Positions 17,022 through 25,025 of a DNA stretch of 64,000 nt are shown in pieces. How positions within the stretch are numbered: the stretch's first letter is position 1; the number at the start of each line of letters is the position of its first letter. The translations under genes were made by a program, and so were the position numbers. Source of the stretch: an uncultured Treponema sp. (GTDB lineage: Bacteria > Spirochaetota > Spirochaetia > Treponematales > Treponemataceae); the NCBI GenBank assembly GCA_905372265.1, contig CAJPOL010000001.1:1-64000 (forward strand). The letters are read 5' to 3'. The notes beneath the pieces were generated by a model that was given only the letters and a program-made list of their open reading frames with translations, made no database searches and was not told the origin of the DNA.

Positions 17022-17897
17022 ATGACATTGGAATTGAAAGAGTTGTGCAAATACTTTAAGGATAAGCGCGCCGTTGATCAGTTAAACGTTACTATACACG
17101 AAGGGGTCAACGGACTATTGGGAGCAAACGGAGCGGGCAAAACCACGCTTATGAACATGCTTGTAACCAACACCCGCCCTACGTCGGGCGCTATTTACTT
17201 TGACGGTGAAGACATCACCAAAATGGGAGAGCGCTACCGCAACGTGTTAGGCTATCTGCCGCAGGACTTTAGAGCTTATCTTGATTTTACCGCTCTTGAG
17301 TTTTTGGCGTATATGGCAGCGTTAAAAAACGTGTGCTTTGACCGGCCTGAGCAAAAGTACCGGGAGTTTTTAGAGCAGATGAATTTGGCCGATGTAGCCA
17401 AAAAGAAGATTAGAACTTTTTCAGGGGGGATGAAAAAGCGGCTGGGGATTGCGCAAGTGCTGTTGAACGATCCTAAAATCATCATTGTAGATGAGCCTAC
17501 CACGGGGCTTGACCCAAAGGAGCGGATAAAATTCCGCAATATTATCAATGGGATTTCAGAACACAAAATCATACTGCTTTCGACACATATTGTCTCTGAT
17601 ATAGAGAACGTTGCCAAAAATATTTTGATGATGAAAGAGGGAAAGATACTGTTAAACGGGACGCTTGAGCAGCTGACGAATGAGTATGAGGGCCGGGCGT
17701 GGATATGCGAAGTGAATCAGAGCGAGTTTGAGCGGATAAATGAAAAGTACTATGTGTCCGCTTCGCGGAGAAATCCCGATAACAGCATAGAAACGCGGGT
17801 GGTAGCGGATGAAAAACCGCATGAAAGCGCGCGGCAGGTGGCGGCCTCTTTAGAGGATATTTATTTATACAACTTTAAAGAGCTCTCGCAAGAATAG
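17022..17897 (+). CDS. ABC transporter ATPase of RiPP cluster
   Basis: A 291-residue ATPase. Walker A is GANGAGKT (34-41), Q-loop LGYLPQDF, signature FSGGMKKRLGIAQ, Walker B IIIVDEPTTGLD, and the switch histidine is in LSTHIVSDIE. This is the subfamily that pairs with ABC-2 permeases (drug export, lantibiotic immunity). The ATG at 17022 has AAGGAG at 17010-17015. It lies between the maturase and permease B, 18 bases before the latter, and is the only stand-alone ATPase in the operon, so it most likely serves both permeases. Confidence 0.88.
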   Translation: MTLELKELCKYFKDKRAVDQLNVTIHEGVNGLLGANGAGKTTLMNMLVTNTRPTSGAIYFDGEDITKMGERYRNVLGYLPQDFRAYLDFTALEFLAYMAALKNVCFDRPEQKYREFLEQMNLADVAKKKIRTFSGGMKKRLGIAQVLLNDPKIIIVDEPTTGLDPKERIKFRNIINGISEHKIILLSTHIVSDIENVAKNILMMKEGKILLNGTLEQLTNEYEGRAWICEVNQSEFERINEKYYVSASRRNPDNSIETRVVADEKPHESARQVAASLEDIYLYNFKELSQE

Positions 17898-17915
17898 CAA
17901 TAAAGAGGAAAAAGT

Positions 17916-19139
17916 ATGAATCTGAGTAAAAATACCATACTGGTAAAATTTGAACTAAGAAAGCTGCTCCATATCGTCAGCATTGTCGCTATTACATTAC
18001 TGTTCTTTCTTGTTTTGAAAAGCGCTCAGAAGCCCTACCTCAGCCGCAGCTTCTATTTTGTCAATGCCAAAGGAAAACCCGATAGCTATCCCGGAGGGCT
18101 CAAAGATTCCATTGCACGGGAAACAAAGGTGCAGGATACATATCGAGGACCGATAACGGTAGAAAGGCTCAAAGATGCGCTGGCGGCTTATAAGGAGCTT
18201 TCCGAGAACTTTGGAATAGATGGCGAACGTACATGGGGTGATGAGTACCGTTCTGCTGCTGATGTTATGAAGCAAGCGTTTTCCAAACCCGGGCAAAGAA
18301 ATATCTATATTATGAACATGATAGATGCGGCAGACCTTGAACATACCTATACCGGCCGTATACAGCAGTTGATGGATAGTATGCAGTTTGCTAAAAACCG
18401 GATCCATAATTCCCCCAAAGTGGCCGAGCTTGCCCGGCGCGTAACCGTACCGTTTTATTACGGCGGCTTTGATATGGTATGGGACATATTGCGGAGGACA
18501 CTTCCTGGCATTATTACATATTGTATGTTGTTAATTATTATGTGCTCATCGTTTGTATTTTTGAAAGAAACCGTATTATCTTCGTGCATTCAGCTGTCGT
18601 TTCCGGCGGTACTGGGCAGGAAAAACCATGCTTTGGTAAAAATCCAAGCCCTCTGTATTTTTACCACCATTCTGTATTTTTTGAACGTCGGTACGTATTG
18701 CGCGATCTTATTTTTCCGCTACGGTGCAGGGGGCGGAAACAGTGCCATCCAAATATACTCGTTTTATTCATTGTATACCGGGACAGTAATGCAAAATATA
18801 CGTTTGTATTTCATCATATTCTATTTTGCGGCTCTCTTTGTTTCGCTGCTGACATTTTATATTTCATTGTATGTAAAGAATATCATTACAACCGTTATCG
18901 TAACTTCGTTAGCGTTCTACAGCGGAAGCGCCATACCGGAAGGTTCGTTCTTGGAGCGGGCAGTATTTTTGTTTCCCGCGTCCGCGCTTAATTTAAGGTC
19001 TTTTATAGGTAGACCTATCGTATACACTCTATTCGGCAAGCCGGTGTTGTTTGTATACCTGTACATTCCCGCCTGCATCATCATGAGCATTATCCTTGCA
19101 ATTTTAATTGTAAGAAAATTTGAAACGATGGAGCTATAA
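17916..19139 (+). CDS. ABC-2 type permease B of RiPP cluster
   Basis: A 407-residue membrane protein with the same plan as permease A: an N-terminal membrane segment (about 17-33, VSIVAITLLFFLVLKSA), a long external region (about 35-185) and five or six segments after it. AGAGG precedes the ATG. It is 18 bases behind the ATPase gene. I infer that permeases A and B form a heterodimer with the ATPase. Substrate (the mature peptide, or the peptide attacking the producer) is not shown. Confidence 0.75.
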   Translation: MNLSKNTILVKFELRKLLHIVSIVAITLLFFLVLKSAQKPYLSRSFYFVNAKGKPDSYPGGLKDSIARETKVQDTYRGPITVERLKDALAAYKELSENFGIDGERTWGDEYRSAADVMKQAFSKPGQRNIYIMNMIDAADLEHTYTGRIQQLMDSMQFAKNRIHNSPKVAELARRVTVPFYYGGFDMVWDILRRTLPGIITYCMLLIIMCSSFVFLKETVLSSCIQLSFPAVLGRKNHALVKIQALCIFTTILYFLNVGTYCAILFFRYGAGGGNSAIQIYSFYSLYTGTVMQNIRLYFIIFYFAALFVSLLTFYISLYVKNIITTVIVTSLAFYSGSAIPEGSFLERAVFLFPASALNLRSFIGRPIVYTLFGKPVLFVYLYIPACIIMSIILAILIVRKFETMEL

Positions 19140-19161
19140 TTTGCTTAGTATAGGAGAAGAT

Positions 19162-20421
19162 ATGAAAACCAAGATGTTACTAATAGCCGTACTCGGAGCG
19201 CTGCTTGTTTCGTGTACAAAAGCTGAAGCCAAGCAGCCCCCTGAAACCATGCATGCTGCAAACGAAGCCGGTACGGCGGCTGCAAACAGCGCCGCTGCCC
19301 TTGCAGCTCAAGACGTAAAGGGGAGCGAGCTTGTTACGCTGCATGTCCCGCAAGAAGGAATCCGCTTCCCGATAGGGATAGATGACAGAGGTCACGGCTT
19401 GGATGCCGCTGCAGATCTTACTCCCATTTATGATGAGGCGGGCGCTGAAATCATTACCGAAGGCTTTATAGACTATCCCTATGCTATCGGTAAATATGAA
19501 GTTACCCACCGGCTTTGGAAAGAAGTGTACGATTGGGCTATGGTAGGAGAAGGCAAGGACAAAGGCTATTCGTTTGCCCAAGGGGAACAGGGCTATCCGG
19601 GCTCACCCGATTTTCTTAGGAAGAGTAGGGGGCAGTCTGATAGTATGGTGTGGGATTGCGGAGTGCAAGAGCCGAACGGCCGTCATCCGGTTACCAAAGT
19701 AAGCTGGTACGATTGTATTGTGTGGTGCAATGCGTACTCTGAAATGACGGGGGCTGTCCCTGCGTATTATAAAAAAGACATTGCAGGTGAATCGGGAAAT
19801 ATAACAGCGGAAAACCGAAAAAACTACAGCCGCTGGGTAGTGCGGGATGTGTCCGATACCGCAGCCTGCGATACCCTCCTAACCTTGAGCGCACAAGCGC
19901 TATCCATAAGCGGTAAAACCAACGGGTTTAGGCTCCCCACCTACCTTGAATGGCAGCTTGCCGCCAAATTAACCGATAAAGAATATTTTATCGTAAAAAA
20001 AGATGGTGTGCCGCTTACCGGCACAGTAAACGGGAAGCAATGGTTTTTTACCAAAGGCACTGCGGTATCGGGGGGAAAATACAATGTTGGAAAAATGGGC
20101 GTGGCAGTAGCGATCATGCGGGATGCCAATCAATATGCCCATATACCTTCATATGCGATATCAGTATCGCCCTCACCGTATTCAACCTTTGCCGTAGGGT
20201 CATTGCAGCCTAACGCGCTCGGCATCTACGATATGTCGGGGAATGTTGCCGAATGGTGTGCGGATTATGTGCCCAAAACCAAAAGGCTCCCTGCAAGCCG
20301 TGTGGTGATGGGGAGCAGCTGTCATAGTGTGTTGAGCTGCGCTCAGCACGGTGATCGCCCCAGCCGAAGGCCGGATAATGATCTTGGTTTATGCGGATTA
20401 CGCATTTGCCGGACGGAGTGA
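19162..20421 (+). CDS. SUMF1 (FGE-like) lipoprotein in RiPP cluster
   Basis: A 419-residue lipoprotein: hydrophobic residues 5-17 then LLVSC, lipidated at Cys18, so it sits on the outside of the inner membrane or on the outer membrane. The rest is a SUMF1 domain: YPYAIGKYEVTHRLWKEVYDWA, HPVTKVSWYDCIVWCNAYSE, GFRLPTYLEWQLAA, LGIYDMSGNVAEWCADY. Most bacterial SUMF1 proteins end with RGGSW and lack active-site Cys; here GSSC-H-SVLSC places Cys387 and Cys393 near the two catalytic cysteines of true formylglycine-generating enzymes (there spaced by five, here by six). Cys411 and Cys416 follow. It could oxidise a Cys or be a structural partner. ATG 19162 has AGGAGA upstream; it overlaps the next gene by 31 bases. 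Confidence 0.82.
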   Translation: MKTKMLLIAVLGALLVSCTKAEAKQPPETMHAANEAGTAAANSAAALAAQDVKGSELVTLHVPQEGIRFPIGIDDRGHGLDAAADLTPIYDEAGAEIITEGFIDYPYAIGKYEVTHRLWKEVYDWAMVGEGKDKGYSFAQGEQGYPGSPDFLRKSRGQSDSMVWDCGVQEPNGRHPVTKVSWYDCIVWCNAYSEMTGAVPAYYKKDIAGESGNITAENRKNYSRWVVRDVSDTAACDTLLTLSAQALSISGKTNGFRLPTYLEWQLAAKLTDKEYFIVKKDGVPLTGTVNGKQWFFTKGTAVSGGKYNVGKMGVAVAIMRDANQYAHIPSYAISVSPSPYSTFAVGSLQPNALGIYDMSGNVAEWCADYVPKTKRLPASRVVMGSSCHSVLSCAQHGDRPSRRPDNDLGLCGLRICRTE

Positions 20422-21647
20422 AGATCGCAGTGTATACGGTAATGAACCATGGGCAGGTATACTTTTTGCTTTCGGATACGGCGGAACCTGCCTTGTATTT
20501 TATTGTACCGGTGCCGCTCTGCGCCGAGCCTCAGGGGAAAAACGGGCTTGCTCATGTCAGCGAACACGTGATGCTTTCCCTCATTGAAGCCCGCCTTACC
20601 GAAGTGATGACCAGTTCGTTCGGGTTTTATGCGCATACCGGTTTTTCCGGCATTCAATTCCATTTCCGGCATTTAAAAACGGAAGAAAACATCAGGATTG
20701 TATACCGCGCTATTCAAGAATCCCTGTATCCTTCGGCAATACCCAGCGCTGTTTTGAAAAACGCAAAAGCACATGTGCTGAAGGAATGCAGGGAGCTCAA
20801 GCAGTTTTATGCGCAGGTACTAAAGCAAACCCGCTTTTTAACCGGCTGTAGGTCCATTACAATGCCGGTCGGCAAGGTAAAAGAGGTGCAAAGCATTACT
20901 GAACAGGATGTACTGCAATTTATCCGCGATCGGTACGGTGAGCATACCTTTATCATTGTCGGGAATCGTTTGGATAGCAGCATATCCGAAGACACCCGTA
21001 CGGCTGAACTTGTGCGTCAAACCCGCTGCGTTTTTGAAAAGACACGGCGGAAAAGACACAAGCCGTTTTTACATACTGCCTTGCCGTCCTGTGCGGTACA
21101 AACGGTATCGCTGTGCATTCACGTGGATAACGATAGGGCTGCTGGAAACTATTTTGTTTTAACGGCATTACACCTGTACATCATTGAATGCATGAACACC
21201 TTTTTTCAACGCAAAGGCATGCATGACGATGCCTGCGGCGATGCGCGTACAACTATGCAAAAGGTCGATAGCGAAACGATGATTTCGTTTCTTACGTTTC
21301 AGGCGCAGGGTTTCCGCTTCGAATCGGTTGCAGGGGAACTGAAACGCTTTATCATACGGCAAACTCCATGCGTACAAGACTTGGAAAATGTCAAACAGCT
21401 TCTTGCGGATTCGTTAACGGCAGGAGCCGGTCTACGGACTTTGGTGAGCAATATCATCATGCATATTGAACACGGGTTTCCGCTTATCATCAACCCGCAG
21501 CAGCGTAAAAGCGCAAAGGAAGAAATCAAAGCGATTCCGTTTGCTGTCTTTGCGGATTTTAAACGCAGCATGGTAACCAAAGAACACTTTCACATTATTA
21601 TCAAAGATACGCCTGCATCACAGGGTAATATAAAGGAAAGAACATGA
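20391..21647 (+). CDS. M16-family metallopeptidase of RiPP cluster
   Basis: A 418-residue insulinase-type peptidase with the inverted zinc site HVSEH (residues 55-59), preceded by the usual N-terminal strand ITHLPDGVKIAV. It is the size of single-unit M16 proteins such as AlbF of the subtilosin cluster. Its likely job is to remove the precursor leader after crosslinking. No signal peptide is seen, so it is cytoplasmic, meaning cleavage would precede export. It starts 31 bases before the stop of the SUMF1 gene in another frame, and its stop overlaps the exporter start (ATGA). These overlaps imply coupled translation of the three. Confidence 0.82.
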   Translation: MRITHLPDGVKIAVYTVMNHGQVYFLLSDTAEPALYFIVPVPLCAEPQGKNGLAHVSEHVMLSLIEARLTEVMTSSFGFYAHTGFSGIQFHFRHLKTEENIRIVYRAIQESLYPSAIPSAVLKNAKAHVLKECRELKQFYAQVLKQTRFLTGCRSITMPVGKVKEVQSITEQDVLQFIRDRYGEHTFIIVGNRLDSSISEDTRTAELVRQTRCVFEKTRRKRHKPFLHTALPSCAVQTVSLCIHVDNDRAAGNYFVLTALHLYIIECMNTFFQRKGMHDDACGDARTTMQKVDSETMISFLTFQAQGFRFESVAGELKRFIIRQTPCVQDLENVKQLLADSLTAGAGLRTLVSNIIMHIEHGFPLIINPQQRKSAKEEIKAIPFAVFADFKRSMVTKEHFHIIIKDTPASQGNIKERT

Positions 21648-23458
21648 AGATAGTGCGTTCTGCAAAAACAATACGGCAAACGATTGCTTTGCTCTTTTAT
21701 GCGTCAAAGCCGTATTTTTTACTGACCATTTGTTTTAACGTCTTTTCAGGCTGTTTTATTCCGGTCAATGTACTGATATGGAAGTATATAGTGGATGCAA
21801 CAACTGACTTATTGCGCCTGAAAGACGCATCGTATATGCCGGTGGTATATTTTTTGCTGCTGCATTTCGGAATCAGTTTTTTAATCCGCAGCATCTCCAC
21901 CCTTTCAGTCTATTTTCAGAATCTCTATGCAAGTAAAATAAACATGTATATTACCAATAAAATATTGTACAAGATGTCCGAACTCACCGTTGAACAATTC
22001 GACAATCCTTCCGTGTATGACAATATCCAAAAATCAAACGGGGAATCGCTGCAGCGGAGTACTTCGATATTGCGTACGTTGGTCGAGATTCTCAAGAACG
22101 GCGCTTCCGTTGTGGGGACGGCGGGACTGCTTTTTCATTTACATGCCGGTTTAACTACTGCGGCTATATGTACGTGTATTCCGCTTTTTTTCATTAATAT
22201 TGCTGTTTCAAATAAACTCTATGCGCTGTATGAAAAGCGGAGCGAAAAAATACGCTTTATCAATTATTTAAAAAGTATAAGCATGGATAATACCACCATC
22301 AAAGAAATGAAAATCAATAATGTGTTTTGCTATTTCATAAAAAAGATTTCCGATATTTACTGCGAAAACTTCAATGAAGATAAAGCGGTGCGAAAAAAAA
22401 TATTTTTACAGCGAAATATCTATCAATTTTTTGATGAACTGATTTTTTACGGCATAAAACTGTGGATTATTCTGTTGGGAATTAAAAGCGCTGCGACAAT
22501 CGGCTCCGTACTTATGTTTATGCAATCCGTCGATATTTTGAAAAATGCAATAAACAATACCCTGTCGATGGGCTCTCAAGGTTATGAAGACAGCTTGTAT
22601 ATGGAAAACCTTTTTAACCTGCTTGAGCTTACGGGCGACCGGGGCGAAGCGCCGTTTAACCGGCATTTTCATACGATAGAATGCCGTAATGTTTGGTTTA
22701 CCTATCCGTTTTCCGACAAACCGGTTATAAAAGATTTTTCTTTTTGCTTTTCTGCCGATAAGACATACGGCTTTGTCGGTTTAAACGGTTCCGGTAAAAC
22801 TACTTTGATAAAGCTGCTGCTTGGTTTTTACACTTCGTACCAAGGTTCAATTTTAATCGACGGCATTGAACTAAGAGATATCGATATAAAACAGTATCAT
22901 ACTCATATCAGCGCCGTGTTTCAGGATTTTGTAAGATACCCCTTTACGGTTACTGAAAACATCGGCTTAGGGGATGAAGCGTTGTTTTTAACTCAAGACG
23001 GCGTTAAGACCATCACTGAAAATGAAGCAGTGTATCAAGCGGCGCATTTTTCAAAGGCGGACGAATTTATACGGAAACTGCCTAATCAGTATGCAAGTAT
23101 TTTAGGAAAAGAATGGCAGAACGGTACGCAAATTTCCATCGGCCAATGGCAAAAAATTGCGGTAGCAAGAGCCGCCGTAAAAAAATCACGCATCTTTATT
23201 TTTGACGAGCCGACCGCCTCTATCGACCCTATTTCAGAATACGAGTTTTTCAAAAACGTGCGCAGCCTTGCACAGAATAGCCTGTGCATTTTGGTAACGC
23301 ACCGCTTTGCCAATATAAAAGCCGCTGATGAAATTTTGGTGCTGTCCGATGGCGCACTCATTCAGTCGGGTACCCATCAGGAACTATTTGATTCGGAAGG
23401 GCTTTATCGGGAACTGTACACAATGCAGGCGGAAAGTTATCTTGAAGATAAAACCTAA
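21644..23458 (+). CDS. ABC exporter (fused membrane and ATPase) of RiPP cluster
   Basis: A 604-residue half-transporter: membrane domain over about 1-320 with six segments, then an ATPase with Walker A GLNGSGKT (about 379-386), signature ISIGQWQKIAVARA, Walker B IFIFDEPTAS and switch VTHRFAN. The SIGQ form of the signature is common in this exporter group. There is no N-terminal C39 peptidase, so the leader must be removed by another enzyme, most simply the adjacent M16 peptidase. It starts within the M16 stop codon and ends the operon, only 13 bases from the convergent BCCT gene. Confidence 0.88.
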   Translation: MKIVRSAKTIRQTIALLFYASKPYFLLTICFNVFSGCFIPVNVLIWKYIVDATTDLLRLKDASYMPVVYFLLLHFGISFLIRSISTLSVYFQNLYASKINMYITNKILYKMSELTVEQFDNPSVYDNIQKSNGESLQRSTSILRTLVEILKNGASVVGTAGLLFHLHAGLTTAAICTCIPLFFINIAVSNKLYALYEKRSEKIRFINYLKSISMDNTTIKEMKINNVFCYFIKKISDIYCENFNEDKAVRKKIFLQRNIYQFFDELIFYGIKLWIILLGIKSAATIGSVLMFMQSVDILKNAINNTLSMGSQGYEDSLYMENLFNLLELTGDRGEAPFNRHFHTIECRNVWFTYPFSDKPVIKDFSFCFSADKTYGFVGLNGSGKTTLIKLLLGFYTSYQGSILIDGIELRDIDIKQYHTHISAVFQDFVRYPFTVTENIGLGDEALFLTQDGVKTITENEAVYQAAHFSKADEFIRKLPNQYASILGKEWQNGTQISIGQWQKIAVARAAVKKSRIFIFDEPTASIDPISEYEFFKNVRSLAQNSLCILVTHRFANIKAADEILVLSDGALIQSGTHQELFDSEGLYRELYTMQAESYLEDKT

Positions 23459-23471
23459 AGCAGGGTACACT

Positions 23472-25025
23472 TTATGCATCAAAACAGTTCTTTTTCGAAT
23501 CTTTGAAAAATCCGATAACGATAAACAGCATGATAATGCCGAGCGGAAAGGCCGCAATGATGGAAAGGCTTTGCAGTTGGCTTAAATTGCTGCCGCTAAT
23601 GATGAGTGCTGCGGGCAGCAGGATAAAAATCAGCGACCAGAATGCCCGCAGTAGTTTTTTCGGCTCACCACCGCTCAGGATCCGCTGAGAGTATGATGCG
23701 ATAACAAGCGTAATCGCGTCGAATGTACTGGCGTAGAGCGCAATCATCGCAAAAATGAGCAGTACGAGAGCCCCCTGCGCAAAAGGGAGCGTGTTCAAAA
23801 TACCGGTTATCACCGCTGCAGGCGGACAGCCCTCTTGCAGCTGCTGAGCAGCCGAAAAAAGGCCGTGCGTTTCCAAATACAGCCCGTAATTTCCCAGTAC
23901 CGTAAAGGAACAATACGTACCGGCCGTCCCGCATAATAAACCGCCGAGTATCACATTCTTTACAGTTCGGCCTTCCGAGATACTCCCGATAAAAAACGGC
24001 GTTGCGACAGACCATGCAATCCAATATGCCCAATAGAAAATCGTCCAATTCTGCGGGAAACCGGCTCCGTTTGTTCCCGAAAGCCTCAGCGGGTCCATCC
24101 ATGTTGAAAGGGAGATGAACCGGTTCAGCATGATGCCGATGCCGGTAATACCTGTTTCGATAATATACAGCTTCGGCCCGAATATAAATACAAAAAGAAC
24201 AAAACCGGAAAAGCAGACAACCGCTGCCTTTGCCAGCAGTGAAATACCTTTAATCCCGACTAATACCGCCGACGTATACACCGCCGCAATAGTGCACAGC
24301 AGGATAAGCGTCAGCTCTTTGGATTCCGGAATGCTCAGTACCGAGGAGACCGCCATCGAAAGGAGCGGCGTTGCAAGCGAAAAAGTTGTAGCGGTTCCCG
24401 CCAGTAACCCGATAATCGAAAATATATCAATAACCGCTCCAAGCACACCGTCAATGCGCTCGGCAAAAAGAGGCCGGCAGGCCTCCGATAGCTTTTGCTT
24501 TTTTTGCTTTTTTACATGCAGCATATATCCGAATGCAACCGCCGGTACAATGTAAAAGCTCCACGGCGTAATCCCCCAATGAAACAGCGGATAGGCTGCC
24601 GCCCAATCCTGCCGTTCAACCGCCGTTAGGTTTGTTTGTCCGAATGGAGAAGCCGAATAGTAATAACCCCACTCAATGAGCGACCAATAGAGAATGTCGG
24701 CAGCCATCGTTGAGGTAAAAATCATAGCCCCCCATGTAAACGTATTGTAACGCGGTTTTTCAATGGAACCTAACCGTATCGTCCCATATTTCGAGAATGC
24801 GCCGTAAAAAGCAATACATACAAAGCCGAGCCCGAGCAGGATATAAAAAAAACCGAGCTTATTGACAAAAATATTCCATAGCAAATCGATAGTTCGATTT
24901 GATTGCTGAGGAAATAAGAGCAGTACAGCTGTAATACAGCCGATCATAACCAGCGGGATAACGGTAACCGGCCAATCGATTCCTCCCGTATTTGAGCGGA
25001 TAGTCTTATTTTTGGGGTTCATCAT
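23472..25025 (-). CDS. BCCT-family choline/betaine transporter
   Basis: A 517-residue carrier with about 12 membrane segments. The family signature is present as WTIFYWAYWIAW followed by GSISEGRTVKN. BCCT carriers import choline, betaine or carnitine. Its start lies 20 bases inside the upstream licCA gene, so it is co-translated with a choline kinase; choline is therefore the most likely substrate, feeding phosphatidylcholine synthesis. AGGAAAC precedes the ATG; a second ATG follows at once, and either may be used. Confidence 0.88.
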   Translation of the reverse strand: MMNPKNKTIRSNTGGIDWPVTVIPLVMIGCITAVLLLFPQQSNRTIDLLWNIFVNKLGFFYILLGLGFVCIAFYGAFSKYGTIRLGSIEKPRYNTFTWGAMIFTSTMAADILYWSLIEWGYYYSASPFGQTNLTAVERQDWAAAYPLFHWGITPWSFYIVPAVAFGYMLHVKKQKKQKLSEACRPLFAERIDGVLGAVIDIFSIIGLLAGTATTFSLATPLLSMAVSSVLSIPESKELTLILLCTIAAVYTSAVLVGIKGISLLAKAAVVCFSGFVLFVFIFGPKLYIIETGITGIGIMLNRFISLSTWMDPLRLSGTNGAGFPQNWTIFYWAYWIAWSVATPFFIGSISEGRTVKNVILGGLLCGTAGTYCSFTVLGNYGLYLETHGLFSAAQQLQEGCPPAAVITGILNTLPFAQGALVLLIFAMIALYASTFDAITLVIASYSQRILSGGEPKKLLRAFWSLIFILLPAALIISGSNLSQLQSLSIIAAFPLGIIMLFIVIGFFKDSKKNCFDA

